NCBI GenBank assembly: GCA_026389695.1
Contig: JAPLHI010000176.1
Coordinates: 1 to 5,044, forward strand
Source: Chloroflexota bacterium
GTDB lineage: Bacteria > Chloroflexota > Dehalococcoidia > GIF9 > UBA5629
Direction of reading: 5' to 3'
DNA: 5,044 nt
Of this stretch, positions 1 through 4,773 are shown in pieces; within the stretch, counting starts at the first letter, position 1; each line of letters starts with the position of its first letter. Both the position numbers and the translations under genes were made by a program. The notes beneath the pieces were generated by a model. That model saw nothing but the letters and a program-made list of their open reading frames with translations, was not told the origin of the DNA and made no database searches.

Positions 1-758
1 TTGACAGCCACGCGCATCTTGATGAGATAGAAGAAATTGACAGCGTACTGGATAAGGCAAGACAGTCCGGTATAACAGCAATCCTGGCGGTGGGGCAGGA
101 TCTTAACTCTAACCAAAAAATCCTTCAGCTCGCTTCCGCTTACCCTGACTTCGTACTTCCAGCACTGGGGCTGCACCCGTGGTCCCTGGGAAGTATGGAT
201 ACAATTCAAATAGAGCAAAACATTGAATTTATCCTCAACAACATGTCGCAAGCACGGGCCATCGGGGAGGTGGGGTTGGATTACGATAAGAGGGTGCTCA
301 AAGGCGCAGGCAGGGAATTGCAGAAGGAAGTACTGAGACGGTTGTAAAACATTGCCGAAGAGAACAACAAACCTGTGTCACTTCACAGCCGCTATGCATG
401 GAAAGACTGCCTCCAGGCAGTCAAAGATTCGGGCTTGAAAAAAGTAGTCTTCCACTGGTACACCGGATTTTCCAGCACTCTCGCGGAGATAATCGAAGCA
501 GGCTATTACATTTCGGCTACTCCCGCCGCTGAATACCACGAGGAGCACCGCCGGGCTATCAGGGAAGCCCCGCTTGACAGGATTCTTTTAGAGACCGACA
601 GCCCTGTTTATTACGGCAGGGAAAACCGCTACCGTTCACAGCCGTCGGACGTGCTGCTCAGCCTGAGGGCATGCTCAGAAATCAAAGGGATAGCCGAGGA
701 AGAAGTTGCCCGTGTCACTACAGCTAATCTGAGGGAGCTATTTAACCTCCGCCAATAG
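1..758 (+). pseudogene. TatD-family metal-dependent hydrolase, interrupted by an in-frame TAA
   Basis: The frame is open from the window edge (first full codon at 3-5) and encodes nearly a whole TatD protein of about 255 residues; only a few N-terminal residues are missing. TatD enzymes are TIM-barrel hydrolases with a two-metal site, acting as 3'-5' DNases or related phosphodiesterases. All expected ligands are visible: the HxH of DSHAHLD (His codons 9-11 and 15-17), Glu of GEVGLD (267-269), His of SLHSR (384-386), His of VFHW (453-455) and Asp of ETDSP (597-599). A TAA at 345-347 interrupts the frame in the helix before the SLHSR strand, where relatives usually carry Leu, so a TTA-to-TAA change is a simple explanation. 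The frame is the same on both sides and nothing else appears lost. Without suppression neither half would have a full metal site. The downstream GTG at 375 has no convincing ribosome binding site, so I do not call it a separate gene. The YYISATPAAEYHEEHRR segment resembles archaeal-type TatD proteins. Family assignment is firm; the pseudogene status assumes the TAA is not a sequence error. Confidence 0.88.
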
Positions 759-762
759 TAGA

Positions 763-857
763 GGCGTAGCTTTAGCTGCACCCGCTTTAGCATCCTCTTT
801 GTAGCAGCATAGCTTTAACTGCGCCCGCAATCAACGGACAGGTCTGAAGACCCGTTC
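763..857. repeat. Cluster of imperfect repeats and hairpins between convergent genes
   Basis: Two 22-bp segments, 764-785 and 807-828, match at 19 of 22 positions and share the core tagcttta. The first lies in a hairpin with arms 763-770 and 775-782 around a TTTA loop (7 of 8 pairs, one a G-T wobble). A third hairpin at 836-857 has a perfect GGTC/GACC core around a TGAA loop (841-852) with weaker outer pairing. The block fills the gap between the end of the TatD-like gene and the end of the convergent minus-strand gene, so it could help end transcription from both sides, but no T-tract follows the hairpins. It may equally be one copy of a dispersed intergenic repeat family; a genome-wide search would be needed to tell. 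Confidence 0.5.
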
Positions 858-1238
858 CTATATCAGATTCACTCCGGAGAGCAGCAGCATTGAACACAAC
901 ATCTGCACAAAGGGGCACAATTTTATGGGTATTATATTCGTCTGAAAGCCAGTGGCAAAACCCAGGACTGCCGAAATCATCAACATAGCTGAAGATGCTG
1001 CATAAACAACTCTGGCTGCATTATCCCCGGCCATTCCCAGGGAGGTTATCAGAAGGCATAGCACTCCCACAAAACACATCCATAACCCTGCCCCAACCCA
1101 CTCCATGACCAAAATCCTTTTATTATCAATCGCCATATCACCGAATCCCTTTACTATAGCTGCAGTTGGAAACAGATGCGCAACTCCCCATAGAATAATG
1201 ATTACCGCTCCCGCATATACCGCTATCAAAGATATCAT
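858..1238 (-). CDS. Small four-helix membrane protein, function unknown
   Basis: This 126-residue protein is almost entirely hydrophobic, with four likely membrane helices at about residues 2-24, 45-68, 76-98 and 107-125. The most distinctive polar stretch is the loop between helices 1 and 2, HLFPTAAIVKGFGDMAIDNKRI (residues 21-42 in total; key residues His21, Pro24, Lys30, Asp34, Asp38, Asn39, Lys40 and Arg41). A second conserved-looking patch is NIIPIKLCP (101-109). The pattern resembles uncharacterised conserved small membrane proteins that I have seen in several bacterial phyla, but I cannot name a family or function. There is no signal peptidase site, lipobox or catalytic motif. The ATG at 1238 is well supported: a strong GGAGGAGG lies three bases upstream. 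It is convergent with the TatD-like gene and divergent from cysE. Its stop at 858-860 directly abuts the intergenic repeat block. A decayed frame just upstream on the same strand suggests it was once the second gene of a small operon. Confidence 0.8.
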   Translation of the reverse strand: MISLIAVYAGAVIIILWGVAHLFPTAAIVKGFGDMAIDNKRILVMEWVGAGLWMCFVGVLCLLITSLGMAGDNAARVVYAASSAMLMISAVLGFATGFQTNIIPIKLCPFVQMLCSMLLLSGVNLI

Positions 1239-1241
1239 TGG

Positions 1242-1249
1242 CCTCCTCC
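1242..1249 (-). promoter_or_regulatory. Ribosome binding site of the small membrane protein gene
   Basis: Read on the minus strand this is GGAGGAGG, close to a full anti-16S match, ending three bases before the ATG at 1238. It fixes the start of the minus-strand gene. It also sits between that ATG and the stop (1257-1259) of a possible decayed upstream frame, as expected for adjacent genes of one transcript. Confidence 0.75.
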
Positions 1250-1256
1250 AAATCAG

Positions 1257-1439
1257 TTATTTATCAGGTGGTTCTACTTCTTCAATCGCTATGGTTAGCC
1301 CTCTGAGCTTTATAAAAACCCCTTGCTGGTGAATTCTCCCTGGTGATATCGGCCTTCAGCCTCATCCGCCGTAGTATATTAAACCAATTATCCATTCCAG
1401 CGGAAATATTATAACAGCCAGGTAATATCGTATAATAAC
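1257..1439 (-). pseudogene. Possible decayed small gene, frames broken twice
   Basis: On the minus strand the frame ending at the TAA 1257-1259 gives a protein-like C-terminus, GVFIKLRGLTIAIEEVEPPD, and it stops 18 bases before the next gene's ATG. Reading back, the same frame at 1365-1439 gives a hydrophobic, membrane-helix-like stretch (RYYLAVIIFPLEWIIGLIYY, 1371-1430). Stops at 1356-1358 and 1362-1364 separate them. The intermediate frame fits if one base at 1364 is skipped (giving EAEGRYHQ), and rejoins the last frame if one unit of a 14-bp-offset direct repeat is removed (ctggtga on the plus strand at 1326-1332 and 1340-1346). The reconstruction is a protein of about 55 residues with one membrane helix and a charged tail. 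I do not recognise it, and no start codon is evident. Piecing together short frames can mislead, so this is a tentative call. Confidence 0.35.
1409..1436 (+). promoter_or_regulatory. Candidate promoter for cysE
   Basis: A perfect TATAAT lies at 1431-1436. With a 16-base spacer, the -35 candidate TTATAA (1409-1414) matches the consensus at only three of six positions. A transcript from here would start about 12 bases before the GTG of cysE, giving a very short leader. The surroundings are AT-rich, so a chance TATAAT is possible. Confidence 0.35.
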
Positions 1440-1443
1440 TCAG

Positions 1444-1450
1444 AAGGGAG
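1444..1450 (+). promoter_or_regulatory. Ribosome binding site deciding the GTG start of cysE
   Basis: AAGGGAG ends four bases before the GTG at 1455. The overlapping ATG at 1453 is followed at once by TGA and cannot be the start. The next in-frame ATG, at 1473, would remove the first six residues and sits too far from this site. Confidence 0.6.
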
Positions 1451-1454
1451 AGAT

Positions 1455-2177
1455 GTGAACTGGTTCCAACTGATGCATGAAGATATCCGTGCCGCTATGG
1501 ATCGCGACCCGGCGGCCAGGAGCGCTTGGGAAGTGTTTTGCCTCTACCCCGGCCTTCATGCGCTGTGGTGGCACAGGCTCGCCCACTGGTTTTATCGGCA
1601 TAAAATGTACTTCATTGCCCGCGTCATCTCGCAGTGGAACCGTTTCTTCACACAGATTGAGATACACCCCGGCGCTACCATAGGCAGGCGATTCTTTATC
1701 GATCATGGCGCCGGCGTGGTTATCGGTGAAACTTCTGAAATCGGCGATGATGTGCTCATCTACCAGGGAGTGGTGCTGGGAGGCACAACCCTGGCCAAGA
1801 AAAAACGTCATCCTACCATCGGTAATAGCGTCGTTATCGGCTCGCGTGCCATTGTGCTGGGAGCCGTTACAATCGGGGAGGGAGCCAGGATAGGATCAGG
1901 TTCGGTTGTCATAAAATCCGTCCCGCCCGGCGCCACCGTGGTAGGCGTGCCCGGCAGAATTGTGGAAGAGCACAGGGAGGCACGCATTGATCTCGATCAT
2001 AATCGTCTGCCCGATCCTGTAGCCGAGGCCATCAGGTTGGTGCTTGCCGAGCAGGACAAGCTTGATGACAGGATCAAGCGGCTGGAAAGCTCCGCCGGCA
2101 TCTTACCCGAAGGTGACGAACTGAAAGAAATCGAGTCCAGGATTAAGCAGGAATTTGAAGACAGCGCTGACAGATAG
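1455..2177 (+). CDS. cysE: Serine O-acetyltransferase
   Basis: This 240-residue cytoplasmic enzyme transfers acetyl from acetyl-CoA to L-serine, giving O-acetylserine, the carbon skeleton that O-acetylserine sulfhydrylase turns into cysteine. The helical N-terminal part (about 1-65) contains EDIRAAMDRDPAARS, including the Asp18-Pro19 that corresponds to a serine-binding Asp in the family, and the typical YPGLHALWWHRLAHW segment. The left-handed beta-helix of hexapeptide repeats runs from about 68 to 170. It includes the catalytic Asp83-His84 in IDHGAGVVIGE, the GGT turn, the HPTIG coil and the GVPGRIV end that closes the acyltransferase domain. The tail (about 175-240) is charged and predicted helical, longer than in the short bacterial form and possibly a coiled coil. 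The GTG start is preferred because of the AAGGGAG four bases upstream. The gene is intact, stands alone with no cysK in the window, and is divergent from the small membrane protein gene. No T-box or SAM riboswitch-like structure is evident before it. Confidence 0.96.
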   Translation: MNWFQLMHEDIRAAMDRDPAARSAWEVFCLYPGLHALWWHRLAHWFYRHKMYFIARVISQWNRFFTQIEIHPGATIGRRFFIDHGAGVVIGETSEIGDDVLIYQGVVLGGTTLAKKKRHPTIGNSVVIGSRAIVLGAVTIGEGARIGSGSVVIKSVPPGATVVGVPGRIVEEHREARIDLDHNRLPDPVAEAIRLVLAEQDKLDDRIKRLESSAGILPEGDELKEIESRIKQEFEDSADR

Positions 2178-2261
2178 CCTGCGTTAATTCTTCAAATACT
2201 TGTCAAAGAAATCACCTATCCGCCGGATTAAATCAGTAACCAACATTATGTTTAACGAAAT

Positions 2262-2274
2262 AATTAGGCTAATT
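2262..2274. promoter_or_regulatory. Perfect 13-bp palindrome, operator-like
   Basis: AATTAG and CTAATT flank a single G, forming a perfect dyad about 45 bases upstream of the candidate -35 of the nucleotidyltransferase gene. It could be a regulator site, but a palindrome of this size in AT-rich DNA can arise by chance. The arms are too closely spaced to form a stable RNA hairpin. Confidence 0.2.
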
Positions 2275-2318
2275 GTTTACAGCCATTCATTAATTACATT
2301 CGAAATCGCGCTTATTGT

Positions 2319-2347
2319 TTGCCCCATCTCCACAAACAGGTTAAAAT
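2319..2347 (+). promoter_or_regulatory. Candidate promoter for the nucleotidyltransferase gene
   Basis: TTGCCC (2319-2324, four of six consensus bases) and TAAAAT (2342-2347, five of six) are separated by 17 bases. Transcription would begin about 10 bases before the ATG at 2365. No Shine-Dalgarno sequence is visible before that ATG, which fits a nearly leaderless message. This could also be the promoter of the downstream redox genes, which follow without a clear terminator. Confidence 0.4.
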
Positions 2348-2364
2348 AATCTAATCTATCAAAT

Positions 2365-3168
2365 ATGAAAGCTATCATACTCGTTGGCGGCGAAGGCACC
2401 AGGCTGCGTCCGCTGACTTATTCCATAGTCAAATCAATGGTTCCAGTGCTCAACAAACCATTTTTAGAGCATGTTATCCGGAATCTGGCCGGCCAGGGCA
2501 TAAATGAGATCATACTGGCCATGGGCTACAAGCCTGACTCTATCTACGCATATTTCAAAAACGGCACGGGATATAACATTAACCTTGTCTACAGCTTGGA
2601 AGACAAACCACTTGGCACAGCAGGCGCCATTAAGAATGCAGCCGGATAACTGGAACCGGAGATACTCAACCGCATACCGCCGGGAGAGAAATATATGTTT
2701 GAGCGCGGTGTTTTTCCAGGTATGGTTGCGGATGGAGAATCCGTCTATGCATATAAAAGCGAGGCTTACTGGATCGATATGGGCACTCCCGCTCAATATC
2801 ACCAATTGAATATGGACATGTTACAGGGCAAATGCAAATCTCTCTTATGTAATGCCAAACCCGCTTCTCTCAGTTTGGGTGGCAATATCCATCCCACTGC
2901 AAAGATTAGCGGATCAATTTTGATAGACCTGGAATGTCAGATCGAAGAAAAAGCACAAGTGTGCGGTCCGGTAATTATGGGGCGGGGTTGCCGCATTCAA
3001 AAAAGATCCGTTATAGGGAACTCAATTTTATGGGAAAATGTAACCATAGGTGAGGATGCCTCTGTGCTTAACAGTGTTATTGCCAGTGGTGCTATTATTA
3101 AAGCAAAGACCCACCTGGACGGCGAGACCATAAACCAGGTCGCCCCTGACAAATCTGATAAAAAGTAA
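2365..3168 (+). pseudogene. Sugar-1-phosphate nucleotidyltransferase with internal deletion
   Basis: The N-terminal 95 codons encode the start of a nucleotidyltransferase fold: the nucleotide-binding GGEGTRLRPLT loop (residues 8-18), the KSMVPVLNKPFLEHV segment and the LGTAGAI strand. Intact relatives (mannose-1-phosphate guanylyltransferase or glucose-1-phosphate adenylyl/thymidylyltransferase type) activate sugars for glycan and cell-envelope synthesis. After GAIKNAAG the frame meets TAA at 2647-2649, and the same frame then resumes with LEPEILNRIPPGEKY, FERGVFPGM and YWIDMGTPAQYHQLN. This is the expected sequence from some 85 codons further along. The missing part contains the metal-binding GD motif and the EKP sugar-binding region, so the product should be inactive. 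The C-terminal part (from about 2870) has hexapeptide-like repeats (IHPTAKI, CGPVIMGRGC, SVIGNSIL, VTIGEDASV) typical of the beta-helix tail. The total is 267 codons against roughly 350 in the family. The ATG at 2695 is internal and not a credible separate start. An assembly collapse could produce the same picture. Confidence 0.85.
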
Positions 3169-3177
3169 ATTTATGCT

Positions 3178-3182
3178 GGAGG
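3178..3182 (+). promoter_or_regulatory. Ribosome binding site of trxA
   Basis: GGAGG ends four bases before the ATG at 3187. It lies in the 18-base gap after the nucleotidyltransferase stop. No hairpin terminator lies between the two, so trxA may be transcribed from upstream. Confidence 0.75.
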
Positions 3183-3186
3183 AAAA

Positions 3187-3531
3187 ATGGCCGGAGATAT
3201 TAAGAACGTAGGCGAAAAGGATTTCAAAACGGTTGTCCTCGATTCGCAAAAACCCGTGCTGGTAGATTTCTGGGCCGTATGGTGCGGGCCCTGCCGTATG
3301 GTAGCGCCTATCGTCGACGAGCTATCAGAAGAATATAAAGACAAGATGGGATTTGCCAAGGTCAACGTGGATGAAGCCCCCAAGATCGCCTCGGCTTACT
3401 CTGTAATGAGCATCCCCACTTTAATCGTCTTCAAGGGCGGCAAACCGGTAGAGCAGGTGGTCGGCTACAGGCCAAAGAAAGATTTACAGAAAGTACTCGA
3501 AAAAGCGCTGGCGCAACAGGAAATCGGTTGA
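3187..3531 (+). CDS. trxA: Thioredoxin
   Basis: This 114-residue protein has classical thioredoxin length and layout. The active site is FWAVWCGPCR, with redox cysteines at 33 and 36. The buried Asp27 of LVDFW, the KVNVDE strand (58-63), the cis-proline of MSIPT (Pro77) and the FKGGKPV turn are all present. There is no signal peptide, so it acts in the cytoplasm, reducing protein disulfides with electrons from thioredoxin reductase. A strong GGAGG fixes the start. The last codons overlap the start of ccdA by four bases (TTGA), which implies translational coupling. This makes it the likely cytoplasmic electron donor to CcdA rather than only a housekeeping thioredoxin. Confidence 0.97.
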   Translation: MAGDIKNVGEKDFKTVVLDSQKPVLVDFWAVWCGPCRMVAPIVDELSEEYKDKMGFAKVNVDEAPKIASAYSVMSIPTLIVFKGGKPVEQVVGYRPKKDLQKVLEKALAQQEIG

Positions 3532-4223
3532 CCGATATATCATACTGGACTGCTTTTGGCGCCGGTCTCCTGTCGTTTTTCTCTCCCTGTGTGCTCCCGC
3601 TCGTTCCAGCCTATTTAGCTAATCTTGCCGGTACATCTGCCATAGAATTAAATGAGAAAAGGAGAGTATTACCTGTATTTCTTCACAGTGTCGCCTTTGT
3701 AGCCGGCTTCTCCATCCTGTTCATCCTTATGGGAGCTTCAGCGGGACTGATTGGCTCGGCAATAACCACCTATGCAGAAGCACTACGTATAATCTCCGGC
3801 ATATTAATAATCCTTTTCGGCATCTTCCTTATAGCCGCTTTTAAAATCCCCTGGTTGAACTACGAAAAAAGGATGCATCTGCAGAGCGCCCGCAATCCCG
3901 GATATATCCGCTCGGTTCTAATCGGGGGAGCTTTTGCGCTCGGTTGGACACCATGCATCGGTCCCATTCTGGGATCAATCCTTTTCATCGCATCTTATAC
4001 TCAGGAGACCATGAAAGGCGCGGTCTTACTGGCAACATATTCGCTGGGCATGGGCATCCCCTTCCTTATATTAGGGCTTGCCTGGGGTTATATAATACCT
4101 TTCTGGAGAGGCATCAACCGTCACCTGGGACTAATTTCCATCTTGAGCGGAATCTTGCTTATAATAGTTGGGATATTGATGTTAACAGGCCAACTGACAT
4201 GGCTGAGCCGTTTCGCAACATAA
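3528..4223 (+). CDS. ccdA: CcdA/DsbD-type transmembrane electron carrier
   Basis: This 231-residue integral membrane protein has six likely helices at about residues 7-33, 47-76, 84-105, 130-157, 165-189 and 200-223, the standard CcdA size and topology. The two redox cysteines are Cys21 in FFSPCVLPLVPAYL and Cys143 in GWTPCIGPILGS, each next to the prolines that mark the family. CcdA takes electrons from cytoplasmic thioredoxin and passes them across the membrane to extracytoplasmic thioredoxin-like proteins, for cytochrome c maturation or similar disulfide reduction. The start is TTG at 3528, inside the TTGA that ends trxA; AGGA at 3518-3521 lies six bases upstream. The charged stretch YEKRMHLQSARN (about 112-123) matches the usual loop between the two three-helix halves. 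The gene is intact. The following lipoproteins are its probable electron acceptors. Confidence 0.95.
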   Translation: MTDISYWTAFGAGLLSFFSPCVLPLVPAYLANLAGTSAIELNEKRRVLPVFLHSVAFVAGFSILFILMGASAGLIGSAITTYAEALRIISGILIILFGIFLIAAFKIPWLNYEKRMHLQSARNPGYIRSVLIGGAFALGWTPCIGPILGSILFIASYTQETMKGAVLLATYSLGMGIPFLILGLAWGYIIPFWRGINRHLGLISILSGILLIIVGILMLTGQLTWLSRFAT

Positions 4224-4238
4224 TCCGTTATTACTTAT

Positions 4239-4244
4239 GAGGAG
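4239..4244 (+). promoter_or_regulatory. Ribosome binding site deciding the first TlpA start
   Basis: GAGGAG lies ten bases upstream of the ATG at 4255 and overlaps the earlier in-frame ATG at 4237. The upstream ATG has no Shine-Dalgarno of its own, so 4255 is the better start. It also leaves a normal short signal peptide. Confidence 0.55.
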
Positions 4245-4254
4245 TGCAAATAGC

Positions 4255-4761
4255 ATGAGATCTTATATAGCCGTGATATTTATAGCATTAGTTACAGTAT
4301 CCTTGCTGGCGGGCTGCGGCACTCCACAGGCCTGCCCCAAAGTCGGCGATAAAGCACCTGATTTTACTTTACCTGATAGTGACGGCAAGAGCGTTAGCCT
4401 GAGCGATTTTGCTGGCAAACCCGTGATAATCAATACATGGTCGGTAAGCTGCATCGAATGTAAAAAGGAAATGCCTTATTTTCAAGAAATTTACAAACAA
4501 TACTCGCCCACGGGTCTCATATTTTTATCCATTAATACACTGGATGGCATTGATACCGCCAGAGATTTCATGTCTAAGAACGGGTACACTTTCACAGTGC
4601 TTTTTGATCAAAAACATGTGATTTATAAAAATTTCTGCTGCCCTAAAAATGCCGATCCCAACACATTTTTCATAAGTTCGAATGGAATAATCAAAGGTAT
4701 TAAGATCGGTGGATTTACCGGCACGGAAGAGATCGAGAATATTATTAAAACCCTGCAATAG
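4255..4761 (+). CDS. TlpA/ResA-like thiol-disulfide lipoprotein, CIEC active site
   Basis: From the ATG at 4255 this is a 168-residue protein. An N-terminal hydrophobic signal ends in the lipobox LLAGC, predicting lipid attachment at Cys21 and anchoring outside the cytoplasmic membrane. The mature part is a thioredoxin-like fold of the TlpA/ResA type: VGDKAPDFTLPDSDGKSVSL (about 30-49), then NTWSVSCIECKKEMPYF with redox cysteines 66 and 69, and ending GGFTGTEEIENIIKTL. The KKEMPYF after the CxxC is close to ResA, which reduces apocytochrome c haem-site cysteines. The middle pair IE is unusual, and Ser precedes the first Cys where Trp is common. A second oddity is adjacent Cys128-Cys129 in FCCPKNADPNTFF, just before the putative cis-proline strand, in a loop a few residues longer than in ResA. 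Cys27 is a sixth cysteine. It lies 31 bases after ccdA and 12 before the next lipoprotein gene, so it is probably in one operon and reduced by CcdA. The client is unknown. Confidence 0.9.
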   Translation: MRSYIAVIFIALVTVSLLAGCGTPQACPKVGDKAPDFTLPDSDGKSVSLSDFAGKPVIINTWSVSCIECKKEMPYFQEIYKQYSPTGLIFLSINTLDGIDTARDFMSKNGYTFTVLFDQKHVIYKNFCCPKNADPNTFFISSNGIIKGIKIGGFTGTEEIENIIKTLQ

Positions 4762-4773
4762 GGCATGATCCCA

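Larger units (their letters stand above)
2184..2384 (-). pseudogene. Possible minus-strand coding remnant with one in-frame stop
   Basis: On the minus strand one frame runs from about 2384 to a TAA at 2184-2186, broken by a single TAA in the middle (after ISAISNVINEWL, near 2280). The downstream part ends in LVTDLIRRIGDFFDKYLKN, an amphipathic helix-like C-terminus of the kind seen at the end of alpha/beta hydrolases such as S9 peptidases. The upstream part reads FDRLDYFNLFVEMGQTISAI, and its extension passes into the antisense of the nucleotidyltransferase start. Both parts look more protein-like than random AT-rich sequence, but they are short and have no ribosome binding site. The alternative is a chance open frame. 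Function is not claimed. Confidence 0.3.

Noticed and set aside
1105..1332. Plus-strand open frame across the small membrane protein gene and the gap
   Set aside because: It lies opposite a better supported minus-strand gene with a strong ribosome binding site, and its translation looks random.
1239..1454. T-box or other cysteine-related riboswitch before cysE
   Set aside because: No specifier stem, T-box sequence or terminator/antiterminator pair is visible, and the TATAAT lies too close to the start codon to leave room for one.
1440..1811. Long minus-strand open frame opposite the start of cysE
   Set aside because: It is antisense to conserved acetyltransferase sequence, and its translation has no domain character or ribosome binding site.
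345..2649. Stop codon reassignment or TAA readthrough as a genome-wide feature
   Set aside because: TAA ends ccdA and the nucleotidyltransferase frame normally, and the TAA inside the latter coincides with a deletion. A shared recoding explanation is not needed.
2695..3168. A separate gene starting at the ATG within the nucleotidyltransferase remnant
   Set aside because: The frame is continuous with the upstream family-typical LEPEIL and IPPGEKY residues, and there is no promoter. It is the C-terminal part of the broken gene.
4237..4254. The earlier ATG as the start of the first TlpA-like lipoprotein
   Set aside because: It has no Shine-Dalgarno, overlaps the site serving the ATG at 4255, and would add six residues not needed by the signal peptide.
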